From JAFGLZ01 sp964622545 (lineage in GTDB: Bacteria > Planctomycetota > Phycisphaerae > UBA1845 > JAFGLZ01), in the NCBI GenBank assembly GCA_964622545.1, contig CAZUQM010000026.1:1-64000 (forward strand): a DNA stretch of 64,000 nucleotides. Direction: 5' to 3'. This document shows, piece after piece, positions 52,250-62,116 of the stretch. Position 1 is the stretch's first letter, and the number at the start of each line of letters is the position of its first letter. The position numbers were made by a program, and so were the translations under genes. The notes beneath the pieces are model-generated. The model did not search any database, had not been told where the DNA came from, and saw nothing but the letters and a program-made list of their open reading frames with translations.

Positions 52250-53536
52250 TCATCCCAACAACCCGGGCAAGGCCAGGCTCAGCCACGGACAGTAGGTGAT
52301 CACCATCAGGGCAAGAAGGCCGGCCCCCACGAACGGCAGGGTCTCGCGGCTGATCCGTGGCACGTCGCAGCCCGTCACGCCGGCGGCCACGTACAGATTC
52401 ACCCCGACCGGTGGCGTGACCTGACCGATCGCCAGGTTGACCGTCAGGATGACGCCCAGATGAACCAGGTCGACGCCGGCGGCGTGCATCACGGGCGCCA
52501 GGATCGGGACGAAGATATAGAAGATGCTGATCGCGTCCATGAAGCAGCCGGCTAACAGCACGACCACGTTCACGATCAACAGCAGCAGATACGGATTCGT
52601 CGTCACAGCGGTGAGCCACTCGGCGATGTCCCCCGCGATGAACTGATCGTCCAGCACGTAGCTGAACAACCGCGCCGAGGCCACGATCAGCATCACCACC
52701 GCCGTGACCGACACGGCATCGGCCAACGAACGATACAGCCCTCGCCAGTTGAGATCCCGGTAGATCACGCGGCTGACGATGACGGCGTAGACGACCGCGA
52801 CGGCCGCGGACTCCGTCGGCGTGAAGATGCTGCCGTAGATCCCGCCGAGGATGATCAGCGGAAAGAGCAGCCCCCAGATCGCCCGAACGAAGCACCGTCC
52901 CGTCTCGCGCCAACCCGCGAAGGGCCTGCCACCCACACGCCCGCGGAGCCGGATCGCCAGCGTGATCATGAACGCCCCGCCCAAGACGAAGCCCGGGATG
53001 ACGCCGGCCAGGAAGAGCTTCGGGATCGACGCCCCGGCCACGATGCCGTAGATGATCAGGGCGATGCTCGGCGGGACGATGATGCCGATACCCCCGCAGA
53101 TCGCCGCCAGCGCCGCCGCCGTTCCGCGCGGGTACCCGCGCTGCACCATGGGGCCGACGACGAGCGTGCCGAGCACGGCCACGTCCGCCGGTCCCGATCC
53201 GCTGATGCCCGCCAGGAAGATGCTCGCCACGATCAGGGCCTGGCCGACGCCGCCCGGCAACGGCCCGGTGAAGCACTCGGCCAGATCAATCAGCCGTCGG
53301 GCCATCACGCTCCGCGCCATGACGTGCCCGGCCAGGATGAACAGCGGGATCGCCAGCAGGTCCCAGACCTGCGTGGCCGCCATGAGGAGCTGCGGCACGA
53401 CCTTCAGGTTGGAGGGGTCGACATAGACGATGGCGACGATGGCCGCGACGCCCAGGGCCAGCGCGATCGGCGCTCCGACCGCCAGGAGGACGATGAATGT
53501 GCCGAACAGGATGGCTGCGACCGGTCCGTTGGTCAC
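52250..53536 (-). CDS. dctM: TRAP transporter large membrane subunit
   Basis: This 428-residue DctM-type permease couples sodium flow to uptake of a small carboxylate or related solute. Its roughly twelve membrane segments include FIVLLAVGAPIALALG and the family blocks GISGSGPADVAVLGTL, IIVPPSIALIIYG and LAIGQVTPPVGVNLYVAAG. The start is a GTG at 53536 overlapping the small subunit stop codon (GTGA). It follows dctQ and dctP in one operon. Confidence 0.93.
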   Translation of the reverse strand: MTNGPVAAILFGTFIVLLAVGAPIALALGVAAIVAIVYVDPSNLKVVPQLLMAATQVWDLLAIPLFILAGHVMARSVMARRLIDLAECFTGPLPGGVGQALIVASIFLAGISGSGPADVAVLGTLVVGPMVQRGYPRGTAAALAAICGGIGIIVPPSIALIIYGIVAGASIPKLFLAGVIPGFVLGGAFMITLAIRLRGRVGGRPFAGWRETGRCFVRAIWGLLFPLIILGGIYGSIFTPTESAAVAVVYAVIVSRVIYRDLNWRGLYRSLADAVSVTAVVMLIVASARLFSYVLDDQFIAGDIAEWLTAVTTNPYLLLLIVNVVVLLAGCFMDAISIFYIFVPILAPVMHAAGVDLVHLGVILTVNLAIGQVTPPVGVNLYVAAGVTGCDVPRISRETLPFVGAGLLALMVITYCPWLSLALPGLLG

Positions 53537-54099
53537 GCCGGGCCTCCGCCCGCCCGTCGCGGGGGCGGCACCAACGGGGTCGAGGTCTGCAGATCGCGGA
53601 TCAATCGCCCTACCGCGAAGACCCCCACCAGCGCCGCCCCGACGGGCAGGCCGAGCTGGAGACTCCACGCCGGCAGGCCCAGGCCGGCCAGGTCGCCCAG
53701 CGACTCGCCACGCGCGACCTGGGCGAAGCCGAGGACCGTCAGCAACGCGAAGAAGGCGATCCATACGCATCGCACGGCCAGCCGGACCACCCGCCGCGGA
53801 CGCTCGGGCAGCAGACCCAGGAGGATATCGTTGCCGAGATGCTCGCCGCGACGGTCGGCCAGCATCACACCGAGGAACGTCAGCCAGCACAGCATCACCG
53901 GCAGCAGTTGCGAGACGGACGTGTAGCGCGACAGCACCTGCCGCTTGAGATCGGCCGCACCGGGCGAGATGTGCTCGGCCGGCAGACCGCGCAGCCCGAC
54001 CAAACCGCACACCAGGACGACCATCACCGCCAGCGCGACGGTTGTGACGGCTTCCACGCCTCGAACGATTCGCCGGCCACAGTCCGTAAGGAATGCCAT
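53533..54099 (-). CDS. dctQ: TRAP transporter small membrane subunit
   Basis: This 188-residue protein has four membrane helices, as expected for DctQ. MLCWLTFLGVMLADRRGEHLGNDILLGLLP matches the conserved region that contacts the large subunit (residues about 68-97). The start at 54099 (MAFLTDCGRR) is preferred because the frame upstream is not hydrophobic. Its stop overlaps the dctM start, showing translational coupling. It lies 23 bases after dctP. Confidence 0.88.
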   Translation of the reverse strand: MAFLTDCGRRIVRGVEAVTTVALAVMVVLVCGLVGLRGLPAEHISPGAADLKRQVLSRYTSVSQLLPVMLCWLTFLGVMLADRRGEHLGNDILLGLLPERPRRVVRLAVRCVWIAFFALLTVLGFAQVARGESLGDLAGLGLPAWSLQLGLPVGAALVGVFAVGRLIRDLQTSTPLVPPPRRAGGGPA

Positions 54100-54122
54100 A
54101 CCGCTACGCCTTGAGGCGGCTC

Positions 54123-55211
54123 CTACTGGGCCCCGGTCGCCGCGCGGCCCGACGGCTTGCCGGCGGACCGACCCGTCGACGCCTCGGCCTCTCGGGCGGC
54201 CTGGATGATCCGATCGACGACCTCCGTGCCGATCCGCGACCGATACCGCTCGTAGATCGGCCGGGCTTTGGCCTGGAAAGCGGCCCGCTGCGACTTGGAC
54301 AGCGCAACGATCTCCATGCCCTGCTTGGCGAGCTCGACCGGCAGCGTGTGGTCGTCCTGCTCGACGAGCTGCCGTTGCCGGTCCATCGCCTGTTTGGCCG
54401 CGTCGCGGAGCAGCCCTTGCTGGATGGGTGAAAGCCTCTTCCATCGCTCGGCGTTGATGACCAGGATCAGCGGGTCGTAGACGTAGTTCCAGATCGTCAC
54501 GTGGTCCTGGCATTCATACAGCCGGCTGGAATCGATGATGCTCAGCGGGTTCTCCTGGCCGTCGACCACGCCCTGCTCGAGGCTCGTCATCAGCTCGCCG
54601 AAGTTCATCGTGAGCGGCTGGGCGCCGAAGCAGCCGAAGATGTCTCGGAAGATGTCGCTGCCGGCCACGCGGATCTTCAACCCCGCCAGATCATCCGGCA
54701 CGCGGACGGGGCGCTTCGAGTTGGTGACCTGGCGGAAACCGTTCACACCCCAGGCCAGCCCGACGAGGTCGTACGACTCGAGCCAGCTCAGCGCCGCGGT
54801 CCCGAAGGCCCCGTCACAGAGGGCACGGGCCTGGTCGTGATCGTGCACGAGCCACGGCAGGCTGAACGCATCGTAGCGCTTGTCGAGGTAGAGCCCGAGG
54901 ATGATCGTCGAGACGATCGCCATGTCGATCGCGCCGCTCCGGACCATCTGAAGCTCGGTCTCCTGCTTGCCGAACGCCAATCGGCCACCGGGGAACACCC
55001 GAACACGAAGCGCAGGCCCGTCGGCCCCGGCCGTGGAGGCCTCCAGGAAGTCGGCGAAGGCCTTGGCGCCGCGGTCCCACGTCGAGCCGGGCGCGGTGAT
55101 GTGGCTGAGCTTGAGGACGGTATCGTCCTGGCCACGCCGACAGCCCGGCGTCAGCAGGACCAGCGCGACCAGTCCCAGCGAAACGCCATACGATCGTCGA
55201 GGTGTGGACAT
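54123..55211 (-). CDS. dctP: TRAP transporter solute-binding lipoprotein
   Basis: This 362-residue periplasmic binding protein is the specificity component of the TRAP system. The lipobox is LVLLTPGC, so it is a lipid-anchored type rather than a free one. The fold is shown by LKLSHITAPGSTWDRGAKAF, LKIRVAGSDIF (ligand-binding Arg) and GVVDGQENPLSII. The C-terminal 30 residues are low-complexity. The substrate is probably an organic acid. ATG 55211 is preferred; 55220 is possible. Confidence 0.9.
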   Translation of the reverse strand: MSTPRRSYGVSLGLVALVLLTPGCRRGQDDTVLKLSHITAPGSTWDRGAKAFADFLEASTAGADGPALRVRVFPGGRLAFGKQETELQMVRSGAIDMAIVSTIILGLYLDKRYDAFSLPWLVHDHDQARALCDGAFGTAALSWLESYDLVGLAWGVNGFRQVTNSKRPVRVPDDLAGLKIRVAGSDIFRDIFGCFGAQPLTMNFGELMTSLEQGVVDGQENPLSIIDSSRLYECQDHVTIWNYVYDPLILVINAERWKRLSPIQQGLLRDAAKQAMDRQRQLVEQDDHTLPVELAKQGMEIVALSKSQRAAFQAKARPIYERYRSRIGTEVVDRIIQAAREAEASTGRSAGKPSGRAATGAQ

Positions 55212-55268
55212 GCGGCCCATTGTGTCGTGGTGGTTTCGCACTGGCAAGCCGAGACCAGATGGTACGGC

Positions 55269-56189
55269 TCAGTCGGGCCAGAGGCGCACCAGAACCAGAA
55301 CCGTCCCCCCCGTGGCCGCATGGAGCAGCATCGGCACGAGCCAGCTATTGCACCGATACGCCACGTAGGCCAGCGCCAGACCGCCCGGAAAGGACAGCAA
55401 CAGCTCTCGCCCGTCCGGGGCCTTGCCGAAGTGGACCAGCCCGAACAGGATCGTCTGCAACACGATCGCGAGCACGCATCCGTCCGGCAGTCCGATCCAC
55501 CGCGTCCATCGCGCCAGGCCCGTCGCGTCGGCCGGAGGCTGCGCCAGGCCCAACCAACGCAACACGCGCCGCAACCGGCCGCCCTCGACGACGGCGGGCT
55601 CCGGCACCCTCGGCCAACGACGTCCCGGCCGTAGCGCCGCCAGCAACGCCCCTTGGAAGTAGAAGTGCTCGGCCAGCATCACCAAGGCCATCGGGCAAAT
55701 GAACTGCACGAAGGACTGCCCGCCCAGCTCGCGCAGGTAGTAGCCGCGCGTGACCGGCGACGAGGCCAACCAGACCAGAGACGGCAGCGCGCCCAGGTAG
55801 GTCACCAACAGCAACCGCCATCCCACCCGGTTGGGCACGCGCAGGCCGATGTCGCTCGGCCGGCCCCGCCCCGCAACCGCCAGGATGAGCCATGGCACCA
55901 CCAGCGCCATGACGAAACCCGTCAGCGCCCAGGTCCAGCGCATCGGCGAGCCGCCCGCCGCCAGCCCTTGGGCGATCGGGCCCAGCCACTGATCCGCCGT
56001 GCGATGAAACGTGGTCACGGCCTGCCGATAGCCATCCGGCAGCCAGGTCGGCAACCGAACCCAGAACAGCGAGAGATGGACCGCGCTCAGCAGCGCGATC
56101 GCGAGGGTGGCGAGACCACGTAACCAGTGGATGCCGCGCGACGGCTTGCCGTCGGCAGCGTGCGTCGCCTCCTCGTGAACGGTCATCAT
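55269..56189 (-). CDS. CPBP-family intramembrane protein (possible protease, altered motif)
   Basis: This 306-residue membrane protein has about seven hydrophobic segments and fits the CPBP/Abi family. Motif 1, normally EExxxR, reads AEHFYFQG, so the second Glu is His and the Arg is Gln. Motif 2 is LFGLVHFG with its His, and LLHAATGG resembles motif 3. Loss of those residues makes proteolysis doubtful. It lies 57 bases upstream of dctP and is probably in the same operon, an unusual partner for a TRAP system. ATG 56189 is preferred over a long upstream frame. Confidence 0.72.
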   Translation of the reverse strand: MMTVHEEATHAADGKPSRGIHWLRGLATLAIALLSAVHLSLFWVRLPTWLPDGYRQAVTTFHRTADQWLGPIAQGLAAGGSPMRWTWALTGFVMALVVPWLILAVAGRGRPSDIGLRVPNRVGWRLLLVTYLGALPSLVWLASSPVTRGYYLRELGGQSFVQFICPMALVMLAEHFYFQGALLAALRPGRRWPRVPEPAVVEGGRLRRVLRWLGLAQPPADATGLARWTRWIGLPDGCVLAIVLQTILFGLVHFGKAPDGRELLLSFPGGLALAYVAYRCNSWLVPMLLHAATGGTVLVLVRLWPD

Positions 56190-56376
56190 GAGGACCTCTT
56201 CGGCGAGGCCGCGTGCGAGAGAAGGTCCTCGCACGAACAGGAGCCGCCGCACGTCGCAGCACCCCCCGCAACGAAGCGGCCGCTAGTCGAAGACGCGACC
56301 ATCAGGAAGCGTCGCAGTTGAAGCGGTCGAACAGCACAGCTCCCTCACGGTCGCTGCTCTGACACGAATCCGCCCG

Positions 56377-59300
56377 CTACGTCGCCACGATCGTGACGAG
56401 CTTACCCTTGGGACTGGTCACCACCCGGACCTTGCGGACTTGCTTGCCGGACAGGGCGGCCTTGATCGCATCGTGCGCCAGCGCGCGGTCCTGGATGGCC
56501 TCGTCGGGCATGTCGGCCGGCACGACGAACCGATCGCGAATTCGCTTGCCGATCTGGACCGCCACCTCGACCTCGGCCTCACGGGCCAGGTCCTCGTCGT
56601 ACTCGGGCCAGGGCTCGTAGGCCAGCGAGCCCGACCACGCCGGGCCCTGGAGCCGCTTCCACAGCTCCTCGGCGATGTGAGGGGCGAAGGGCGCGAGCAC
56701 CTTCACGAAGTCCAACAAGACGCTCTTCGGACGAACCTCGCGACGCGTCATCTCGTTCACGAACACGATCATCTGCGCGATGGCCGTGTTGAACCGCATC
56801 GCCTCGATGTCCTGCCCGACCTTGCGGATCGTCTGGTGCAGCACGCGGAGGGCGTCCTCGTCGGGCTCGACGTCCTGAACGGCCGGGGCGAGCGAGTCCG
56901 TCTCCGGGTCCACCACCAATCGCCACACCCGGTGGAGGAACCGGTGCACACCGGCCACGTCGCGCGTGTTCCACGGCTTGGACGCCTCCAGCGGGCCCAT
57001 GTACATCTCGTAGAGGCGGAACGTGTCGGCGCCGTACTCGGCCACCTGATCGTCCGGATTGATCACGTTCTTCAGGCTCTTGCTCATCTTCTCGATCGAC
57101 TCGGTGAGCCTCTTGCCAGTCTGCTGGTGATAGGGCACGTCGTCGCGGAACTCGATCTCGTCGTAAGCCACGCAGACCCCACGGCTGTCGCGGTAGGCGA
57201 AGCTGCGAATCATGCCCTGGTTGAAGAGCTTCTGAAACGGTTCGGGCGTCGAGACGTGGCCCAAATCGAACAGGACCTTATGCCAGAACCGTGAGTACAA
57301 CAGGTGCAGCACGGCGTGCTCGGCCCCGCCGACGTACAGGTCGACGGGCATCCAGTAGGCCTCCTTCTCCGGATCGACCATCTGCTCGACGTTGGTCGCG
57401 TCGACGAACCGCGTGAAGTACCAACAGCTCCCCGCCCACTGGGGCATGGTGTTGAGGTTGCGGCGATAGGTCGTACCGTCCTTCTCGACGGTGACCCACT
57501 CCTTGGCCCGGCCGAGCGGCGGCTCGGGCAGGACGGTCGCGTCGTCCGCGGCGGGCGCGGGCTTGAAGTCGTCCACCTCCGGCAGCTCGACCGGCAGGTC
57601 CGCCTCGTCGACGCCGACAGCATTGCCCTGCTCGTCGTGCAGGATCGGGAACGGCTCGCCCCAGTACTTCTGCCGACTGAAGATCCAATCGCGGAGCTTG
57701 TAGTTCACGGCGAACTTGCCGCTGCCCTGCTCCTCGAGCCACTCGGCCATCCGCTCCTTGAACTCCGGGGTGGTCAGCCCGTCGAACTCGCCGGAATTCA
57801 CTGCCAGCCCGTCGCCCTCGTAGGCCGACCCGAATGCCTCGTAGAAGCGGCCGCTGGCCATCAGGTCGCGCAGCTCGTAAGGCGTTTCGACGTGCCAGGT
57901 GTCCGCCTCGGCCCGAAACGCATCTCGCCAGGCGTCCCGGACCCGCTCGATGCGCTTCGAATCGATCGCCTTGGCGACCTCCTTCGGCAACGGCTTGTCG
58001 ATCAGATCGCTGAGCCGCGCCTGGGCGGCGCTGTCCGCCACGCGGGGGATCGCGAAGTCCGTCGTCCATGTCGCCATCGAGGCCAGCACGTCGGCGAACT
58101 CGGACCGCGGCTCGACGGCCATGGTCAGCACGAAGTCGGCCAGTTGATCCTGCCAGTTCTGCTCGACCCTGGGCAGCTTGCCGCAATGGTCGGCGAAGTA
58201 GCGGATCGCCGCGACGGGGTACGGGTACACCACATCGACGATCGGCAGGTCGAACGCCTCGGCGAACTCGTAGTCGCGCTGATCGTGCGCGGGCACGGCC
58301 ATGATCGCGCCCGTGCCGTACGTCATGAGCACGTAGTCGGCCACCCAGATCGGAATGCGAGCTCGCGGGTCGTCGTCGGCATAGACCGGATTGAGCGCGT
58401 ACGCACCGGTGAAGACGCCCGTCTTCTCCTTGGCCAGATCCGTCCGGGCCAGGTCGCTCTTGAGGACCGCCTCACTGCAGTAGCCCTGCACCTGCTCGCG
58501 CTGCTCGTCCGTCGCGATCGCCTCGACCAACGGATGCTCGGGCGAGAGCACCATGTACGTCGCCCCGAAGAGCGTGTCAGGCCGGGTCGTGAACACCCGG
58601 ATGACGTCGGCCATGCTCGCCCGCCGGGCGGCCGCGGCCGCGTCGCTGGCCAGGGCGAAGTCGACGTCGGCACCCTCGCTGCGGCCGATCCAGTTCCGCT
58701 GCATCAGCTTGATCGGCTCGGGCCAGTCGAGCTCGTCCAGGTCGGTCAACAGGCGCTCGGCGTACTCGGTGATCCGCAGCATCCACTGCCTGAGCGGCCG
58801 GCGATAGACCGGATGATTGCCCCGATCGCTCAGCCCCTCGTTGGTGACCTCCTCGTTGGCCAGCACCGTGCCCAGCGCGGGACACCAGTTGACGGGGACC
58901 TCGTCCTCGTAAGCCAACCGCTGAGCGTCGATGATCTCCCGGCGCTCGTCGGCCTCCAGCTCACTCCATGATCGGAGCCCCACCGGCCCGCCCGTGAGCA
59001 CATCAAGATCGGGCCCGTCCGGGGTCGGGTTCAGCACGACCTCGCCGCCCGGGGCGACCAAGCGATCGCCCGACTCGAGCAGCTCGGCAAGCTCGCTGAT
59101 GGGTCGCGCCCGGTCCTCGGCCTCGTCGTACCAGGCGTTGAACATCCGGAGGAAGATCCACTGCGTCCACTTGTAGAAGCGAGGGTCCGACGTGGCCAGC
59201 TCGCGATCCCAGTCGTAGCTGAATCCGAGCTCCTTGATCTGACGGCGGATGTTGTCGATGTTGCGCTGCGTCGTGACGGCCGGGTGCACGCCGTGCTCGA

Positions 59301-59607
59301 TGGCGTACTGCTCGGCCGGCAGCCCGAAGCTGTCCCACCCCATCGGATGCAACACGTTGAAACCGTTCATCCGCTTGTAGCGGGCGATGATATCGGTGGC
59401 GGTGTACCCCTCGGGATGGCCCACGTGAAGACCCGCCCCGCTCGGGTAAGGGAACATATCGAGCACGTAGTACTTCGGCTTCGACTCGTCGAAACCCGAA
59501 TCGCCCGGGCCGGGCGTCTTGAACGTCTTGTGCTCAGCCCAATACGCTTGCCACGCCTTCTCGATCTCGGCGAAGTGGTATTGGCCGGCGCTGTGGTTAT
59601 CGCTCAT
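56377..59607 (-). CDS. leuS: Leucyl-tRNA synthetase
   Basis: This 1076-residue class I synthetase charges tRNA-Leu. The HIGH-like motif is HVGHPEGYTA and the KMSKS loop is EKMSKSLKNVINPDD. The editing domain and the tRNA-binding C-terminus are recognisable. It is about 200 residues longer than the usual 860. Two insertions explain most of this: about 70 residues after AWYDEAEDRARPISELAE, and about 120 residues between VYPYPVAAIRYF and GLAVNSGEFDG. No T-box leader was seen upstream. Confidence 0.95.
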   Translation of the reverse strand: MSDNHSAGQYHFAEIEKAWQAYWAEHKTFKTPGPGDSGFDESKPKYYVLDMFPYPSGAGLHVGHPEGYTATDIIARYKRMNGFNVLHPMGWDSFGLPAEQYAIEHGVHPAVTTQRNIDNIRRQIKELGFSYDWDRELATSDPRFYKWTQWIFLRMFNAWYDEAEDRARPISELAELLESGDRLVAPGGEVVLNPTPDGPDLDVLTGGPVGLRSWSELEADERREIIDAQRLAYEDEVPVNWCPALGTVLANEEVTNEGLSDRGNHPVYRRPLRQWMLRITEYAERLLTDLDELDWPEPIKLMQRNWIGRSEGADVDFALASDAAAAARRASMADVIRVFTTRPDTLFGATYMVLSPEHPLVEAIATDEQREQVQGYCSEAVLKSDLARTDLAKEKTGVFTGAYALNPVYADDDPRARIPIWVADYVLMTYGTGAIMAVPAHDQRDYEFAEAFDLPIVDVVYPYPVAAIRYFADHCGKLPRVEQNWQDQLADFVLTMAVEPRSEFADVLASMATWTTDFAIPRVADSAAQARLSDLIDKPLPKEVAKAIDSKRIERVRDAWRDAFRAEADTWHVETPYELRDLMASGRFYEAFGSAYEGDGLAVNSGEFDGLTTPEFKERMAEWLEEQGSGKFAVNYKLRDWIFSRQKYWGEPFPILHDEQGNAVGVDEADLPVELPEVDDFKPAPAADDATVLPEPPLGRAKEWVTVEKDGTTYRRNLNTMPQWAGSCWYFTRFVDATNVEQMVDPEKEAYWMPVDLYVGGAEHAVLHLLYSRFWHKVLFDLGHVSTPEPFQKLFNQGMIRSFAYRDSRGVCVAYDEIEFRDDVPYHQQTGKRLTESIEKMSKSLKNVINPDDQVAEYGADTFRLYEMYMGPLEASKPWNTRDVAGVHRFLHRVWRLVVDPETDSLAPAVQDVEPDEDALRVLHQTIRKVGQDIEAMRFNTAIAQMIVFVNEMTRREVRPKSVLLDFVKVLAPFAPHIAEELWKRLQGPAWSGSLAYEPWPEYDEDLAREAEVEVAVQIGKRIRDRFVVPADMPDEAIQDRALAHDAIKAALSGKQVRKVRVVTSPKGKLVTIVAT

Positions 59608-60036
59608 CGGTTCGGCATCCTGCTAGAAGCCAAGTCGGTCGTCCCAGCTCAGGTTCGGGTCGAACCGCGCCCATACGCGGTGCGACCCCACGCAGCAGCA
59701 GCTTGGCTGTCTTCCTGGTCGGTATCATCCCGGTTTCCCCGGAAACAGCAAGGGCCCTGACGCCTTCGCGTAGGGCCCTGTGTGGTCGTGATCGCTTGTC
59801 GCGTCGATCGTCAGAGCACTACGCACCGATGTGCAAGCGCAGCAGGCCCCGGCCGGCTAAGCTCGGCCGTCTTGGTCCACCATGTTGGATGCCTGCCTGC
59901 CACATCGATGCGAGGCCTCCTCGACGCCATGTACCATATCGGCAAGATCGGGACCGGTCAACAGCGTGGCCGCAGCGGACCCGCGCGGCGGCTTGGCGGT
60001 CGAACGCTGTCGATCGTGCCCGCCGGACCGGCCTCG
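59608..60036. other. Intergenic gap between the fucosidase and leuS genes
   Basis: These 429 bases contain no plausible gene. The only clear structure is a strong hairpin at 59751-59779, described separately. The rest is low in recognisable signals. Confidence 0.5.
59751..59779 (-). terminator. Strong hairpin, possible terminator of the fucosidase gene
   Basis: AGGGCCCT (59751-59758) and AGGGCCCT (59772-59779) pair, continued inside by ACGC/GCGT around CTTC, giving a 12-bp stem with one bulge. On the minus strand it is followed by TTGCTGTTTCC, a weak T-run. It could also lie in the leuS leader. Confidence 0.5.
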
Positions 60037-61539
60037 CTACTCGCCCAGGTGAACCTTAAACGCCGTCGCGATCTCGCCCGAGGCCCCGTCGGGGATGTCG
60101 ATCCGCAGGCACCGGTCCGTCCGCGACCACGTCACCTTCCCGTCGAAACCCAGCAGCGAGACACCCCGAATCTTCTGCTCCGGCGACGTTGCCCGGCCCA
60201 GCGTCTTGATCTCGATGTGACCCTTCGGCTCGCCCAGTGAGATCGCGAACAGAGCACGCCCCTTCTTCGTGAAGCGGATGTCCTCCGCCTTGTACCGCTG
60301 CTTGCCGACGAAGTGGCCGGTCTTCTTCATCCGCGTCGGACCCTCGCCGTAGACCTTGAAGGGTCGGGTGCCGTAGATGGCCTCGCCGTTGCGGTCGAGC
60401 CACTTGCCGAGCCCGAGCAGGACCGCGCGCTGATCCTCCGGGATCGTGCCGTCGGCCTTCGGCGAGAGGTTCAGCAGGAGCTGCCCGTTCTTGCTCACGA
60501 TGTCGACCAGCACGTGCACGACCTCGCTCAGCGGCTTGATCCGTAGGTCCCTCGTGTAACACCAGCTCCCGTAGCTGATCGTGTCGTCGGTCAGGAACGG
60601 CTGCTCGGTGATCTCGCCCGCCCGGCCCTTCTCGAAGTCCTCGACGGCCACGTCCAGCGGCAGGTCGCGCTGCTTGCACGTGACGACGACCTGCTTGCCC
60701 CACTCGGCGGCCCGGTTGAAGTAATGGGCCAGGAACGCCGTCTGGTAGGTCTCGGGGATCTCGTCCAGCCACGAGTCGAACCAGATCAGGTCGGGCCGAT
60801 AGTGGTCGACGACCTCAAACAGCTTGCCCTTCCACAGCTCGAGGAACTCGTTCCGTGGCATGTTGCCGTAGAGGAGCCGCAGCTTGGGATCGTCCGAGAC
60901 CGTCGGCCAGCCGGGGACACGCCGGTAGTGCCCCTCCCACACGAGCTTGCCCTTGCGGTTGATCATGTGCTGGTGGTGGCGTGCGTGGTGGAACGTCGCC
61001 ACGAACCGCATGCCCTGCTTGCGGATGGCCCGCGCCAGCTCACCGGTGATGTCCCGCTTCGGCCCCATGTCCTTGGCGTTCCAGGGCGTCAGGTCGCTGT
61101 CCCACATGGCGAAGCCGTCGTGGTGCTCGACGACCAGGCCCGCGTACTTTGCCCCGGACGTGGCGAACAGCTTCGCCCAGCCGTCCGGGTCGAAGTGCTC
61201 GGCCTTGAACTTCGGCACGAAGTCGTGGTAGCCGAACGCCGACGGTTCGCCGTAGGTCTCCACGTGATGCTTGTATTCGCGGCGGTCCTTGATGTGCATG
61301 TTCCGCGGGTACCATTCGCTGCCGAAGGCCGGCACCGAGTACACACCCCAGTGCATGTAGAGGCCGACCTTGGCGTCGCGAAACCATGCCGGAGCGGCCC
61401 GGTGCTTCTTGAGCGACGGCCAGTCGGGCTTGTACGGCCCGTCGGCGGCGTGCAGACGGCTCGCAACGAGAACCACGACCGTCGCGGCCGCGACGAACGC
61501 CCCAACCTGTCCGAAGATCGGTCTGGTCTTGCAGGTCAT
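60037..61539 (-). CDS. Exported alpha-L-fucosidase (GH29)
   Basis: This 500-residue enzyme has a signal peptide (VGAFVAAATVVVLVASRLHAA) and a GH29 catalytic domain. WFRDAKVGLYMHWGVYSVPAFG and VVEHHDGFAMW are standard GH29 blocks. DLIWFDSW contains the catalytic nucleophile Asp. The C-terminal beta domain ends the protein. It would release fucose from glycans in the periplasm or outside. No fucose catabolic genes are adjacent. Confidence 0.92.
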   Translation of the reverse strand: MTCKTRPIFGQVGAFVAAATVVVLVASRLHAADGPYKPDWPSLKKHRAAPAWFRDAKVGLYMHWGVYSVPAFGSEWYPRNMHIKDRREYKHHVETYGEPSAFGYHDFVPKFKAEHFDPDGWAKLFATSGAKYAGLVVEHHDGFAMWDSDLTPWNAKDMGPKRDITGELARAIRKQGMRFVATFHHARHHQHMINRKGKLVWEGHYRRVPGWPTVSDDPKLRLLYGNMPRNEFLELWKGKLFEVVDHYRPDLIWFDSWLDEIPETYQTAFLAHYFNRAAEWGKQVVVTCKQRDLPLDVAVEDFEKGRAGEITEQPFLTDDTISYGSWCYTRDLRIKPLSEVVHVLVDIVSKNGQLLLNLSPKADGTIPEDQRAVLLGLGKWLDRNGEAIYGTRPFKVYGEGPTRMKKTGHFVGKQRYKAEDIRFTKKGRALFAISLGEPKGHIEIKTLGRATSPEQKIRGVSLLGFDGKVTWSRTDRCLRIDIPDGASGEIATAFKVHLGE

Positions 61540-61635
61540 GTGCGCGGTCCTTTCCTTGAACGCTGTTTGAAGCCCTGGTCGAGAAGGCGGCCAGCTCGAA
61601 GGCCCGACGATAGCCAGGCATCCTTCGCAAGGTCC

Positions 61636-62046
61636 TTAGGCCGTACCGTCCGTGTCCTCTTGACGGGCCTGTTCTCGAGACACCCATTCCTTCCTGAGAT
61701 GACCCAGGTAATCCTTCAGGATGCGAGCGAAACTCAGGCCGAACACCGCAAAGACAATCGCCGGAAGCCAATTGCCGCGAACGACCGACATGGCGACGGA
61801 TACCCAGAGTCCGAGCGTTACGGCCGCGATGATGATCAGGGTCGTCAGACCGCCCACATTGGCCCTGATGCCGCCTCTGTCCTTGCCGGCGAAGACGCAG
61901 TCCACGGCGAACAGGACGAGCATACCGACGCCCAGGACGATGGCGACCGGTCCCCAGATACCGTGCGAACGGAACCGCACGATGGTCAACACCAGGGCGA
62001 CGACCACCACCGCCAGCCACACCCCATAGAGCAGCATCCGTCTCAT
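61636..62046 (-). CDS. Small multi-pass membrane protein
   Basis: This 136-residue protein has four hydrophobic segments (GVWLAVVVVALVLTIV, WGPVAIVLGVGMLVLFAV, LIIIAAVTLGLWVSVA and LPAIVFAVFGLSF) and a charged C-terminal tail. No family is recognised. It lies 89 bases upstream of the fucosidase start on the minus strand, but no promoter separates them clearly. Confidence 0.65.
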   Translation of the reverse strand: MRRMLLYGVWLAVVVVALVLTIVRFRSHGIWGPVAIVLGVGMLVLFAVDCVFAGKDRGGIRANVGGLTTLIIIAAVTLGLWVSVAMSVVRGNWLPAIVFAVFGLSFARILKDYLGHLRKEWVSREQARQEDTDGTA

Positions 62047-62116
62047 CGCGCCTCTGGCCTGTCCGATGCGGATCGCGTCCGCTGGATCGCGCCGACACGG
62101 TCGCGAGCCCCGGCGA

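Noticed and set aside
57304..58971. Open frame of about 550 codons on the plus strand opposite leuS.
   Set aside because: It mirrors codon-position GC bias in leuS and has no domain or ribosome-binding site.
59608..60036. Possible T-box leader for leuS.
   Set aside because: I could not find the conserved T-box sequence; the visible hairpin is better explained as a terminator or simple structure.
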